A stretch of DNA of 64,000 nt from Mycobacterium kyogaense (lineage in GTDB: Bacteria > Actinomycetota > Actinomycetes > Mycobacteriales > Mycobacteriaceae): the NCBI RefSeq assembly GCF_003254575.1, contig NZ_QJUA01000015.1:1-64000 (forward strand), read 5' to 3'. Within the stretch, counting starts at the first letter, position 1. Each line of letters begins with the position of its first letter. The notes beneath the pieces are model-generated. The model was not told where the DNA came from. It saw nothing but the letters and a program-made list of their open reading frames with translations, and searched no databases. Shown here piece by piece: positions 8,017 through 16,143 of the stretch. The position numbers were made by a program, and so were the translations under genes.

Positions 8017-9627
8017 TCAGGGCTCACCGACCGGCGTGGCCAGGCGGGTGGGCTCGGAGTGTCCCCGCAGGGTCACCGTCTCGCCGAGGGTCCAGCGCTC
8101 ACGTTCGTCCTCGGTCGCCTTGGTCACCGCGGCCGCCGACGCGACAAGATGTCCGTCGACTTTCTTGGAGAGCTCACACAACCGGGCCGCCTCGTTGACC
8201 GGCTCGCCGATCACCGTGTACTCGAACCGCTCCTTGGCGCCGACGTTGCCCGCCACGACCTGACCGGCCGCGACGCCGATGCCCGCCTCACACTCCGGCA
8301 CCTCGGCGCGCAACCGCCGCGCCATCGCGCGCGCCGCCGCCAGCGCCTCTGCTTCGGGGTTGTCCAGCGACACCGGCGCGCCGAACACCGCGAGCACGGC
8401 GTCGCCCTCGAACTTGTTGACCAGTCCGTGGTGTCGGTCGACCTCGTCGACGACGACGTCGAAGAAGCGGTTGAGCAGCTCCACCACCTCCACGGCCGGC
8501 CGCCCCGTCACCAGCTTGGTCGAACCGATGATGTCGATGAAAATCACGGCGGCGTAGCGTTCCTCGCCGCCCAACTCGATCTGCTGCTTCTCCGCGGCGA
8601 GCGCGACCTCCCGGCCCACGTGGCGGCCGAACAGATCGCGCACCCGCTCCCGCTCCCGGAGACCGTGCACCATGGCGTTGAAACCGCGCTGCAGCTCGCC
8701 GAGCTCGGTGCCGTCGAACACCACCAGGTTGCAGTCGAGGTCGCCGTCTTCGACCTGCTTGAGTGCCTCGCGCACCACGCGCACCGGGGTGGCGATCAAC
8801 CAGGACAGCAGCCACATCAGGATCAGGCCGAAGATCAACGCCACCAACGCGATGATCATCACCGCGACCGCGAACTGGGTGCTGGTGAGGTTGCTCAGCG
8901 ACAGGGAGAAGATCGCCAGCAGCAGGATGCCCAATACGGGGACCCCAGAGCTCAGCAGCCAGACCGTCATGGTGCGCCCCATCACGCCATGCGTCAGCCG
9001 GCGCGGCGGGCGGCCCGCCTCGAGCGCCTGCGCGGCGACGGGCCGCAGCGCGAACTCGGTGATCATGTAGCAGGCGGTCGCCACGACGATCCCCGGGAAG
9101 CCCACCGCGAACAGGAACCGGGGGATGAAGGCGGAATCCTGCAGGCCGTAGAGAAGGGTCAGCAATGCGGTGCCGACGCCCCACAGGATGAGCGCGCTCG
9201 TCGCGACGCGGGCCGGCGCGCGGAACACGTTGCGCTGATCCTCCCGGGTGGGTGTGCGCTCCTCGAGCGCCCACCGCAGCGAATTCACTGTTCGGGCCGT
9301 GATCCACACCGTGCCGAGGATCAGCGCCACGAAGAGGTACGCGGGCACTACGCCGAACGTCAACCATGCGGGTGCATCGGTGAAGACGCTCGGCACCGGG
9401 ATCGCCACGGTGTTGAGCAGTAGCGACACCCCGATGCCCAGGATGTTGGTGAAGAGCAGGAAGAACGTCAGGATGACCTGGATCCGGACCCGGCGGCGGC
9501 GCTGGTCCTCTTCTGGCCGGCCCAGCAGCCACGAGCCGTAATCGGGGGTGTCCAGCCGCCCGCTCTGCCGGGTGACCCGCTCCAGCACCTTGCCCAGCCG
9601 ATGCGGCACGCTCGTCGTGGCGTTCAT
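8017..9627 (-). CDS. Membrane class III adenylate cyclase with HAMP domain
   Basis: About 536 aa. Makes cAMP from ATP at the inner face of the membrane. The N-terminal half has six hydrophobic segments (from [21 protein letters not shown] to [20 protein letters not shown]), then a HAMP linker (about 310-365) and a class III catalytic domain. The catalytic domain shows the two metal Asp ([18 protein letters not shown]), the adenine-selecting Lys in NKFEGD and the transition-state Asn/Arg region [10 protein letters not shown]. Homologous to M. tuberculosis Rv1318c/Rv1319c/Rv1320c, which are three adjacent copies; only one is here. The start is put at ATG 9627; no clear ribosome binding site is visible. 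Divergent from nucS across 46 bp. Confidence 0.93.
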   Translation of the reverse strand: MNATTSVPHRLGKVLERVTRQSGRLDTPDYGSWLLGRPEEDQRRRRVRIQVILTFFLLFTNILGIGVSLLLNTVAIPVPSVFTDAPAWLTFGVVPAYLFVALILGTVWITARTVNSLRWALEERTPTREDQRNVFRAPARVATSALILWGVGTALLTLLYGLQDSAFIPRFLFAVGFPGIVVATACYMITEFALRPVAAQALEAGRPPRRLTHGVMGRTMTVWLLSSGVPVLGILLLAIFSLSLSNLTSTQFAVAVMIIALVALIFGLILMWLLSWLIATPVRVVREALKQVEDGDLDCNLVVFDGTELGELQRGFNAMVHGLRERERVRDLFGRHVGREVALAAEKQQIELGGEERYAAVIFIDIIGSTKLVTGRPAVEVVELLNRFFDVVVDEVDRHHGLVNKFEGDAVLAVFGAPVSLDNPEAEALAAARAMARRLRAEVPECEAGIGVAAGQVVAGNVGAKERFEYTVIGEPVNEAARLCELSKKVDGHLVASAAAVTKATEDERERWTLGETVTLRGHSEPTRLATPVGEP

Positions 9628-9661
9628 ATGTTGCGTCAGCCTAGTGAGTGCCGCGGCCAAC

Positions 9662-9667
9662 TATGGT
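9662..9667 (+). promoter_or_regulatory. Candidate -10 element for leaderless nucS transcript
   Basis: TATGGT fits the mycobacterial TANNNT -10 and ends 6 nt before the nucS GTG, so transcription could begin at the start codon itself. No Shine-Dalgarno is needed in that case and none is convincing. It lies in the 46-bp gap shared with the divergent cyclase gene. Inference from spacing only. Confidence 0.5.
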
Positions 9668-9673
9668 GGTTCG

Positions 9674-10345
9674 GTGCGTCTCGTGATCGCCCACTGCACC
9701 GTCGACTACGTCGGCCGGCTCACCGCCCATCTTCCGTCGGCGAAGCGACTTTTGTTGTTCAAGTCCGACGGCTCGGTGAGTGTGCACGCCGACGACCGCG
9801 CCTACAAGCCGCTGAACTGGATGTCGCCGCCCTGCTGGGTCTCCGAGCAGGCCGACGGTGAGACCCCGGTGTGGGTCGTCGAGAACAAGGCGGGGGAGCA
9901 GCTGCGCATCACCGTGGAGTCGATCGAGCACGACTCCAGCCACGAACTCGGTGTCGACCCCGGGTTGGTCAAGGACGGCGTCGAGGCGCACCTGCAAGCG
10001 TTGCTCGCCGAACACGTGGAACTGCTCGGCGCCGGCTACACGCTGGTGCGTCGCGAGTACATGACCCCGATCGGCCCGGTCGACCTGTTGTGCCGCGACG
10101 AGCAGGGCCGTTCGGTGGCCGTGGAGATCAAGCGGCGCGGCGAGATCGACGGAGTCGAGCAGCTCACCCGCTATCTCGAGCTGATGAACAGGGACTCGCT
10201 ACTGGCGCCGGTGGCCGGGGTGTTCGCCGCCCAGCAGATCAAACCGCAAGCCCGCACGCTCGCCACTGACCGTGGAATACGTTGTCTTACACTCGATTAC
10301 GACAAGATGCGCGGGATGGACAACGACGAGTTCCGACTGTTCTGA
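9674..10345 (+). CDS. nucS: Mismatch-specific endonuclease NucS/EndoMS
   Basis: 223-aa nuclease that cuts both strands at G-T, G-G and T-T mismatches and underlies the MutS/MutL-independent mismatch repair of actinobacteria. The N-terminal half is the DNA-binding/dimer domain ([21 protein letters not shown]). The C-terminal half is a PD-(D/E)xK nuclease with Asp137 (GPVDLLC), Glu151 and Lys153 (VEIKRRG). The last residues, NDEFRLF, resemble the beta-clamp-binding tail known for this family. The GTG at 9674 was chosen because homologues begin at RLVIAxCTVDY; the longer frame is not conserved. Its stop overlaps the next ATG (TGATG). Same position as Rv1321. Confidence 0.95.
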   Translation: MRLVIAHCTVDYVGRLTAHLPSAKRLLLFKSDGSVSVHADDRAYKPLNWMSPPCWVSEQADGETPVWVVENKAGEQLRITVESIEHDSSHELGVDPGLVKDGVEAHLQALLAEHVELLGAGYTLVRREYMTPIGPVDLLCRDEQGRSVAVEIKRRGEIDGVEQLTRYLELMNRDSLLAPVAGVFAAQQIKPQARTLATDRGIRCLTLDYDKMRGMDNDEFRLF

Positions 10346-10635
10346 TGGGCCGCCGCCCGGCACGCAAGCCACGGCAGCATCCGCCGCTGCCCGCTCCGCG
10401 GCGGATCGAGATCGGCCCTGACGGCTTCGACTACGAGGTTCGGGCGGTGCCGGGGTCACGAGCGGTCAAGGTGTACCGCTGCCCGGGCTGTGATCAGGAG
10501 ATCCGGCCCGGTGTCGCCCATGTGGTGGCATGGCCGGCCGATTCGGGGGACGCCGGCGCGGACGACCGCCGGCACTGGCACACATCGTGCTGGGCCAACC
10601 GCGCGACCCGGGGGCCTACGCGTCGCTGGTCGTGA
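10345..10635 (+). CDS. Conserved small zinc-ribbon-like protein (Rv1322-type)
   Basis: 96-aa basic protein of unknown function. The N-terminal 20 residues are rich in Arg/Pro/Lys. The middle contains CPGC and the end contains HWHTSC, a likely Cys2-His-Cys zinc site. ATG 10345 overlaps the nucS stop codon as TGATG, so translation is probably coupled to nucS, and the same order (Rv1321-Rv1322) is found in M. tuberculosis. Such coupling suggests, but does not show, a role linked to NucS or nucleic acid binding. Confidence 0.82.
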   Translation: MGRRPARKPRQHPPLPAPRRIEIGPDGFDYEVRAVPGSRAVKVYRCPGCDQEIRPGVAHVVAWPADSGDAGADDRRHWHTSCWANRATRGPTRRWS

Positions 10636-10654
10636 CTTCCTGTGTCGCTGAGCG

Positions 10655-11128
10655 TCAGTGCGAGTCGGCGGCAGGTTCGACGAGCTCGATCAGCACGCCG
10701 CCGCCGTCCTTGGGATGAATGAAGTTGATGCGCGAATTCGAGGTGCCGCGCCGAGGCGCGTCGTAGATCAACCGCACGCCCTGCTCGCGTAGCCGCTCGC
10801 TCAGCGCATCGAGATCGCTGACCCGGTATGCGAACTGCTGCAGGCCGGGGCCGCGCTTGTCGAGGAACTTCGCGATCGTCGACTCGTCATTGATGGGGGC
10901 CATCAGCTGGATCTGGGTGCTGCCCACCGGTGCGCCGCGCACCGCGAGCATCGCCTCGCGGATGCCCTGCTCGTCGTTGACCTCTTCGTGCAGCACGATC
11001 ATGCCGAGATGGTCGTGGTACCACCGGATCGCCGCATCCAGGTCGGGCACCGCGATGCCCACGTGATCGACAGCGGTGACCAGCGCGGTGGCCAGTACAG
11101 GACGGGCGTCAGTCTGCTCGGCGGTCAT
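10655..11128 (-). CDS. mce: Methylmalonyl-CoA epimerase
   Basis: 157-aa vicinal-oxygen-chelate (glyoxalase-fold) enzyme that interconverts (2S)- and (2R)-methylmalonyl-CoA, linking propionyl-CoA from odd-chain, branched and sterol lipids to the mutase. Two repeated beta-alpha-beta modules are visible, with metal ligands in VDHVGIAV (His), TQIQLM (Gln) and VLIELVEP (Glu). The start is placed at ATG 11128: the frame has another ATG 21 bp upstream, but a TAACTT -10-like hexamer ends 7 nt before 11128, fitting a leaderless message. Convergent with the Rv1322-type gene and divergent from the thiolase, as at Rv1322A in M. tuberculosis. Confidence 0.92.
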   Translation of the reverse strand: MTAEQTDARPVLATALVTAVDHVGIAVPDLDAAIRWYHDHLGMIVLHEEVNDEQGIREAMLAVRGAPVGSTQIQLMAPINDESTIAKFLDKRGPGLQQFAYRVSDLDALSERLREQGVRLIYDAPRRGTSNSRINFIHPKDGGGVLIELVEPAADSH

Positions 11129-11221
11129 AACAGCGAAGTTACCTAACAAGATCGGTTTCGAATAGTTCCGGCCCTAGAGATAGCCTCTCGGCAGTCGCTC
11201 GAAACTCAGGTGGAGGTAGTC

Positions 11222-12403
11222 ATGACGACGTCGGTGATCGTTGCTGGGGCCCGTACTCCCGTGGGCAAGTTGCTGGGTTCGCTGAAGGATTTCTCCGGAA
11301 GCGATCTCGGCGCCGTTGCGATCCGCGGGGCACTCGAGAAGGCCGGGGTGCCGGCGTCCGCTGTCGAGTACGTGATCATGGGCCAGGTGCTCACCGCCGG
11401 CGCGGGCCAGATGCCGGCGCGTCAGTCCGCGGTCGCCGCGGGCATCGGTTGGGACGTCGCCGCGCTCACCATCAACAAGATGTGCCTGTCGGGCATCGAT
11501 GCGATCGCGCTGGCCGACCAGCTGATCCGGGCCGGTGAGTTCGACGTCGTGGTGGCCGGTGGCCAGGAGTCGATGACGCAGGCGCCGCACCTGCTGATGA
11601 AGAGCCGGTCGGGCTACAAGTACGGCGACGTGACCGCGGTCGACCACATGGCCTACGACGGGCTGCACGACGTCTTCACCGACCAGCCGATGGGCGCGCT
11701 GACCGAGCAGCGCAACGACGTCGATAAGTTCACCCGCGCAGAGCAAGACGAGTTCGCGGCGAATTCGCACCAGAAAGCCGCCCGGGCCTGGAAGGACGGC
11801 GTCTTCGCCGATGAGGTCGTGCCCGTCGCGATCCCGCAGCGCAAGGGTGACCCGATCGAATTCGCCGAGGACGAGGGCATCCGCGCCGACACCACCGCCG
11901 AGTCACTGTCCGGGCTGCGTCCGGCGTTCCGCAAGGACGGCACCATCACCGCAGGTTCTGCCTCGCAGATCTCCGACGGCGCCTGCGCCGTCGTCGTGAT
12001 GAGCAAGGCGAAGGCCGAGGAGATGGGGCTGTCCTGGCTGTGCGAGATCGGCGCCCACGGCGTGGTCGCCGGACCGGATTCGACGCTGCAGAGCCAACCG
12101 GCCAACGCCATCAAGAAGGCGGTCGCCAAGGAGGGGATCTCGCTCGATCAGCTCGACGTCATCGAGATCAACGAGGCGTTCGCCGCGGTCGCGCTGGCCT
12201 CGACCAAGGAGCTGGGCGTCGACCCCGACAAGGTCAACCGCAGCGGAGGCGCGATCGCCATCGGCCATCCGATCGGCATGTCGGGAGCTCGCATCACGCT
12301 GCACGCAGCCCTCGAACTGTCCCGCCGGGGCAGCGGTTACGCAGTCGCCGCGCTCTGCGGAGCGGGTGGACAGGGAGACGCGCTGATCCTGCGCCGGCCG
12401 TAG
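11222..12403 (+). CDS. fadA4: Acetyl-CoA acetyltransferase (thiolase)
   Basis: 393-aa thiolase that condenses or cleaves acetoacetyl-CoA/3-ketoacyl-CoA. Nucleophilic Cys88 lies in NKMCLSG. The His and second Cys lie in [10 protein letters not shown] and LCGAGGQGD near the C terminus, and NEAFAAV is the thiolase signature. ATG 11222 is preceded by GGAGGTAGTC, a strong ribosome binding site. Positional and sequence match to M. tuberculosis fadA4 (Rv1323). Divergent from methylmalonyl-CoA epimerase across 93 bp. Confidence 0.93.
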   Translation: MTTSVIVAGARTPVGKLLGSLKDFSGSDLGAVAIRGALEKAGVPASAVEYVIMGQVLTAGAGQMPARQSAVAAGIGWDVAALTINKMCLSGIDAIALADQLIRAGEFDVVVAGGQESMTQAPHLLMKSRSGYKYGDVTAVDHMAYDGLHDVFTDQPMGALTEQRNDVDKFTRAEQDEFAANSHQKAARAWKDGVFADEVVPVAIPQRKGDPIEFAEDEGIRADTTAESLSGLRPAFRKDGTITAGSASQISDGACAVVVMSKAKAEEMGLSWLCEIGAHGVVAGPDSTLQSQPANAIKKAVAKEGISLDQLDVIEINEAFAAVALASTKELGVDPDKVNRSGGAIAIGHPIGMSGARITLHAALELSRRGSGYAVAALCGAGGQGDALILRRP

Positions 12404-12407
12404 TCGA

Positions 12408-12485
12408 CGACGCCGGAAAACGACGCCGGAAAACGACGCCGGAAAACGACGCCGGAAAACGACGCCGGAAAACGACGCCGGAAAA
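12408..12485. repeat. Six perfect 13-bp tandem repeats (CGACGCCGGAAAA)
   Basis: Six head-to-tail exact copies of CGACGCCGGAAAA start 5 bp after the thiolase stop and fill most of the 119-bp gap to the DUF3817 gene. A degenerate partial copy (CGACACTG) follows. The unit is not a multiple of three and the tract is outside both genes, so it is not coding. Exact identity of the copies suggests a recent slippage-type expansion (minisatellite). Copy number probably differs between strains. Confidence 0.95.
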
Positions 12486-12522
12486 CGACACTGCGTAGTA
12501 GCTGCTGCGGCACAATGGCGCC

Positions 12523-12909
12523 ATGACTCGCGCATTCGACGTCCGCAACGCCGCGGCGTGGTTCCGGCTGATTGCCTTCGCGGAGGCACTGTCCTGGATC
12601 GGCCTGCTGGTCGGCATGTACTTCAAATACCTGGGCACGCCCCGCACCGAGGTCGGGGTGAAGATCTTCGGACCGATCCACGGCGGCGTGTTCATCGCCT
12701 TCGTCATCGCGGCCGTGTTCACCGGTCTGGCGCTCAGGTGGAGGCTCGGCACATGGTTGCTGGCGTTGCTGGGCAGCATTGTGCCATTGGCCAGTGTGAT
12801 CTTTCTCATATGGGCTGATCGGACGGGGCGGATGGGCCACGCGGCGGGGTCGAATCAGGTCGGTGTGCACGCCGGGCAGTCGCGTCGGACGGCGCCCGAA
12901 ACCACCTGA
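12523..12909 (+). CDS. DUF3817 integral membrane protein
   Basis: 128-aa protein with three hydrophobic segments: about residues 12-35 (WFRLIAFAEALSWIGLLVGM), 50-68 and 74-95. Family DUF3817, function unknown. The motif pattern GPIHGGVFIAF around the second segment is typical of the family (compare AVVHGWVYFVYLL in the paralogue at 33457-33804). ATG 12523 has no strong ribosome binding site. Lies between the 13-bp repeat tract and the thioredoxin-fold gene. The C-terminal tail after the last helix is hydrophilic and not recognised. Confidence 0.82.
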   Translation: MTRAFDVRNAAAWFRLIAFAEALSWIGLLVGMYFKYLGTPRTEVGVKIFGPIHGGVFIAFVIAAVFTGLALRWRLGTWLLALLGSIVPLASVIFLIWADRTGRMGHAAGSNQVGVHAGQSRRTAPETT

Positions 12910-12934
12910 GGCGAGTCGTGACAGACTTGCTGTC

Positions 12935-13840
12935 GTGACACGTCCTGGACCCCGCATCTCGCCTGCCTTGGCGGGCGCAGTCGATCTGTCAGCTCTCAAA
13001 CAGCGGCCGGCCACCGGTTCCGACGCCCGCTCCGCACCGGCGGCAGGCGCGCGGGGTGGGGTGGACGTGACCGAAACCAACTTCGAGGCCGAAGTCCTCG
13101 TGCGATCCAACGAAGTGCCCGTCGTCGTGCTGCTCTGGTCACCGCGCAGCGACTCCAGCGTTCAATTGGCTGATGTCCTGGGCGAGCTTGCCGGAGCCGA
13201 CCGCGGAAAGTGGTCGCTGGCCACCGTGAACGTGGACACGACGCCTCGGGTGGCGCAGATGTTCGGCGTCGAGGCCGTTCCGACCGTGGTCGCGCTGGCC
13301 GCCGGTCAGCCGCTGTCGAGCTTCCAGGGCATGCAGCCGCCGGACCAACTGCGGCGCTGGATCGATTCGCTGCTCGACGCGACGGCAGGCAAGCTCAGCG
13401 GCGGCCCCGCGGCCGGCGACGAAGAGCAGTCCGATCCGGTGCTCGACAACGCACGCGCCCTGCTCGATGAGGGTGATTTCGACGCGGCCCGCAGCGCATA
13501 CCAAGCGATCTTGGAGTCCGACCCGCAGCACGCCGAGGCCAAGGGTGCGGTGCGACAGATCGACTTCCTGCAGCGCGCCACGACGCACCCTCAGGATGCG
13601 GTGGCCCGATCCGACGCCGCTCCGACGGACATCGATGCGGCGTTGGCCGCCGCCGACGTCGAGATACTCCAGCAGGACGTGGCCGCCGCGTTCGACCGAC
13701 TCACCGGGCTGATCAAGCGCACCGCGGGCGACGAACGCGCCCGCGTACGTACCCGGCTGATCGAACTGTTCGACCTCTTCGATCCCGCGGACCCCGAGGT
13801 GATCGCCGGGCGCCGCAATCTGGCCAACGCACTCTACTGA
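12935..13840 (+). CDS. Thioredoxin-fold/TPR protein lacking CxxC (YbbN/CnoX-like)
   Basis: About 301 aa. Residues about 45-150 form a thioredoxin fold (VPVVVLLWSPRSDSS, then VEAVPTVVALAAGQPLSSFQG with the cis-Pro). The usual WCGPC is replaced by WSPRSDS, so it cannot do thiol-disulfide exchange by the classical route. The C-terminal half is helical and TPR-like (NARALLDEGDFDAARSAY), as in E. coli YbbN/CnoX chaperedoxins. GTG 12935 was chosen because the upstream part of the frame overlaps the DUF3817 gene and has no homology. Corresponds to Rv1324. Probably a holdase or co-chaperone; that role is inferred. Confidence 0.85.
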   Translation: MTRPGPRISPALAGAVDLSALKQRPATGSDARSAPAAGARGGVDVTETNFEAEVLVRSNEVPVVVLLWSPRSDSSVQLADVLGELAGADRGKWSLATVNVDTTPRVAQMFGVEAVPTVVALAAGQPLSSFQGMQPPDQLRRWIDSLLDATAGKLSGGPAAGDEEQSDPVLDNARALLDEGDFDAARSAYQAILESDPQHAEAKGAVRQIDFLQRATTHPQDAVARSDAAPTDIDAALAAADVEILQQDVAAAFDRLTGLIKRTAGDERARVRTRLIELFDLFDPADPEVIAGRRNLANALY

Positions 13841-13851
13841 CTTTCTCTCCC

Positions 13852-13910
13852 GCGAGCAGACGCACCTCGAGTGAATCAGGCTCGAAACACTCGAGGTTGC
13901 GTCTGCTCGC
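13852..13910. terminator. Long inverted repeat between convergent genes (bidirectional terminator)
   Basis: Arms 13852-13873 and 13888-13910 are complementary over 22 bp with a single-base bulge, separated by a 14-nt loop. The repeat sits 11 bp after the thioredoxin-fold stop and 6 bp before the glgB stop on the opposite strand, so it can serve both. There is no T-run. The arm begins GCGAGCAGACGCA, which may belong to a dispersed mycobacterial palindrome family; that needs a genome search. Confidence 0.75.
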
Positions 13911-13916
13911 CGGAAA

Positions 13917-16139
13917 TCAGGCGGGTTGCTCCGGCTCGAACCACAGCGCCGCCAGGGGCGGCAGCACCATGACCGCCGATGCGGGGCGCCCGTGCCACGG
14001 CTCGTCGGTCGCTTCCACCGCGCCGTAGTTGCCGATGCCGGACCCGTGGTAGTTGTCGCTGTCGGTGTTGAGGACCTCGCGCCATGTCCCCGCGTGCGGC
14101 AAGCCGAGCCGATAGCTGCTGTGCTCGCTACCCGAGAAATTGAACACACAGGCCATCATCGAGCCGTCGTCGCCGAAGCGTAGGAAGCTCAGCACGTTGT
14201 TCGCCGAGTCGTTGGCATCGATCCACGAGTAGCCCTCGGGCTTGGTGTCCCGCGACCACAGCGCCCGACGGCTGCGGTAGATGCCGTTCGCATCGGTCAT
14301 CATCCGCAGAATGCCGTCGGAGAAGCCCTGCTCGTCGAGCTGCCACCAGTCGACTCCACGCTCCTCGGACCATTCGGCGCGCTGACCGAACTCCTGCCCC
14401 ATGAACAGCAGCTGCTTGCCCGGATGCGCCCACTGATAGGCCAGCAGACCGCGAATGCCGGCTGCCTTCATGTGGTCGTCGCCCGGCATGCGGCCCCACA
14501 GCGTGCCCTTGCCGTGCACCACCTCGTCGTGGCTGATGGGCAGCACGAAGTTCTCGCTGAAGGCATAGATCATCGAGAACGTGATCTCGCCGTGGTGGAA
14601 ACTGCGGTGGATGGGATCGCGCTTGATGAACTCCAGCGTGTCGTTCATCCAGCCCATGTTCCACTTCATCGAAAAGCCAAGGCCGCCAAGGTTTGTCGGC
14701 CGAGTGACGCCGGGCCACGAGGTCGACTCCTCGGCGATCGTCACGATGCCGGGGTTGCTCTTGTGGACGGTCGCGTTCATCTCCTGCAGGAACTGCACGG
14801 CTTCCAGGTTCTCCCGGCCCCCGTACACGTTCGGCGTCCAGCCACCCTCGGGGCGGGAGTAGTCGAGGTAGAGCATCGACGCGACGGCGTCCACCCGCAG
14901 TCCGTCGACGTGGTACTCCTGCAACCAGTACAGCGCATTCGCGACCAGGAAGTTGCGGACCTCCGCGCGGCCGAAGTCGAAAACGTAAGTGCCCCAGTCC
15001 AACTGCTCACCACGGCGAGGATCGCCGTGCTCGTAGAGCGCCGTTCCGTCGAAGCGGCCCAGCGCCCACGCGTCCTTGGGGAAGTGGGCAGGCACCCAGT
15101 CGACGATCACTCCGATACCCGCGCGGTGCAAAGTGTCGACCAGGTGGCGGAACTCGTCGGGCGTCCCGAAACGCGAGGACGGCGCGTAGTACGAGGTCAC
15201 CTGGTAGCCCCAGGAGCCGCCGAACGGGTGCTCGGCGACAGGGAGCATCTCGACGTGGGTGAATCCGTGCTCCACGAGGTAGTCAGTGAGTTGTTCGGCG
15301 AGCTCGAGATAGCTCAACCCCGGCCGCCACGAGCCCAGGTGCACCTCGTAGGTGCTCATCGGCTCGAACACCGGATTCCGGAGCGCCCGCTCAGCCATCC
15401 ACTGGTCGTCGGCCCAGGTGTAGTCGCTGACGAACACCTTCGACGCCGTCTGAGGGGGGATCTCGGTGGCGAAGGCCATCGGATCGGCCCGCTCGGTGAC
15501 CGCGCCGTCGGCGCCGTGCACGCGGAACTTGTAGAGGCCGTTCTCCGGGAAACTCGGCCAGAACAACTCCCACACGCCGGTGGAGCCCAGCACCCGCATC
15601 TGTGCCTCGTTGCCCCAGTGGTTGAAGTCGCCGATCACACTGACGCCTTTGGCATTCGGTGCCCACACGGCGAAGGAGACGCCGCTGACGATGCCGTCGG
15701 GAGTCTCGAACGTGCGGGGATGAGCACCCAGGATCTCCCAGAGCCGCTCGTGGCGGCCCTCGGCGAACAGGTGCAGATCCACCTCGCCGAGCGTCGGCAG
15801 GAACCGATACGGATCCGCCACGGTGTGTACGAACCCGGAGTCCTCGCCCGAGTAGTCCACCTCGAGGCGGTAGTCGATCAGATCGGTGAACGGCACCGCG
15901 ACCGCGAACAGTCCGGCTTCGATGTGCTGCAGCGGATACCGCGTACCGCCGATGAGGGCGGCCACCGTCACCGCATGCGGGCGGTAGACCCGGATGACGG
16001 TGTGATCGTCGAACTCGTGGGCGCCCAGCACGGAGTGCGGGTCGTGATGTTCGCCGGCGAGCAGTCGATTCACGTCCGCGGTGTGCGGCCGCAGGTGCGG
16101 GCTGTCGATCTGTTTGGTCACATCGGACGCTTTGGCCAT
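13917..16139 (-). CDS. glgB: 1,4-alpha-glucan branching enzyme
   Basis: 740-aa GH13 branching enzyme that introduces alpha-1,6 branches into linear alpha-1,4-glucans. In mycobacteria it works after GlgE. It has an N-terminal carbohydrate-binding/beta-sandwich region (about 1-230), the (beta/alpha)8 barrel with nucleophile Asp417 ([10 protein letters not shown]), acid/base Glu about 470 (TIAEEST) and transition-state Asp in [13 protein letters not shown], and a C-terminal beta domain. The start ATG lies 4 bp after the glgE stop, so the two are coupled. Matches Rv1326c; no PE_PGRS gene is present between it and the thioredoxin-fold gene. Confidence 0.97.
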   Translation of the reverse strand: MAKASDVTKQIDSPHLRPHTADVNRLLAGEHHDPHSVLGAHEFDDHTVIRVYRPHAVTVAALIGGTRYPLQHIEAGLFAVAVPFTDLIDYRLEVDYSGEDSGFVHTVADPYRFLPTLGEVDLHLFAEGRHERLWEILGAHPRTFETPDGIVSGVSFAVWAPNAKGVSVIGDFNHWGNEAQMRVLGSTGVWELFWPSFPENGLYKFRVHGADGAVTERADPMAFATEIPPQTASKVFVSDYTWADDQWMAERALRNPVFEPMSTYEVHLGSWRPGLSYLELAEQLTDYLVEHGFTHVEMLPVAEHPFGGSWGYQVTSYYAPSSRFGTPDEFRHLVDTLHRAGIGVIVDWVPAHFPKDAWALGRFDGTALYEHGDPRRGEQLDWGTYVFDFGRAEVRNFLVANALYWLQEYHVDGLRVDAVASMLYLDYSRPEGGWTPNVYGGRENLEAVQFLQEMNATVHKSNPGIVTIAEESTSWPGVTRPTNLGGLGFSMKWNMGWMNDTLEFIKRDPIHRSFHHGEITFSMIYAFSENFVLPISHDEVVHGKGTLWGRMPGDDHMKAAGIRGLLAYQWAHPGKQLLFMGQEFGQRAEWSEERGVDWWQLDEQGFSDGILRMMTDANGIYRSRRALWSRDTKPEGYSWIDANDSANNVLSFLRFGDDGSMMACVFNFSGSEHSSYRLGLPHAGTWREVLNTDSDNYHGSGIGNYGAVEATDEPWHGRPASAVMVLPPLAALWFEPEQPA

Positions 16140-16143
16140 CTCG

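Noticed and set aside
12408..12485. CRISPR array
   Set aside because: Units are only 13 bp and directly joined, without spacers; no cas genes.
13841..13916. Remnant of a PE_PGRS gene (present here in M. tuberculosis)
   Set aside because: Only 76 bp lie between the thioredoxin-fold gene and glgB, filled by the inverted repeat; no PE or Gly-Gly-Ala repeat sequence.
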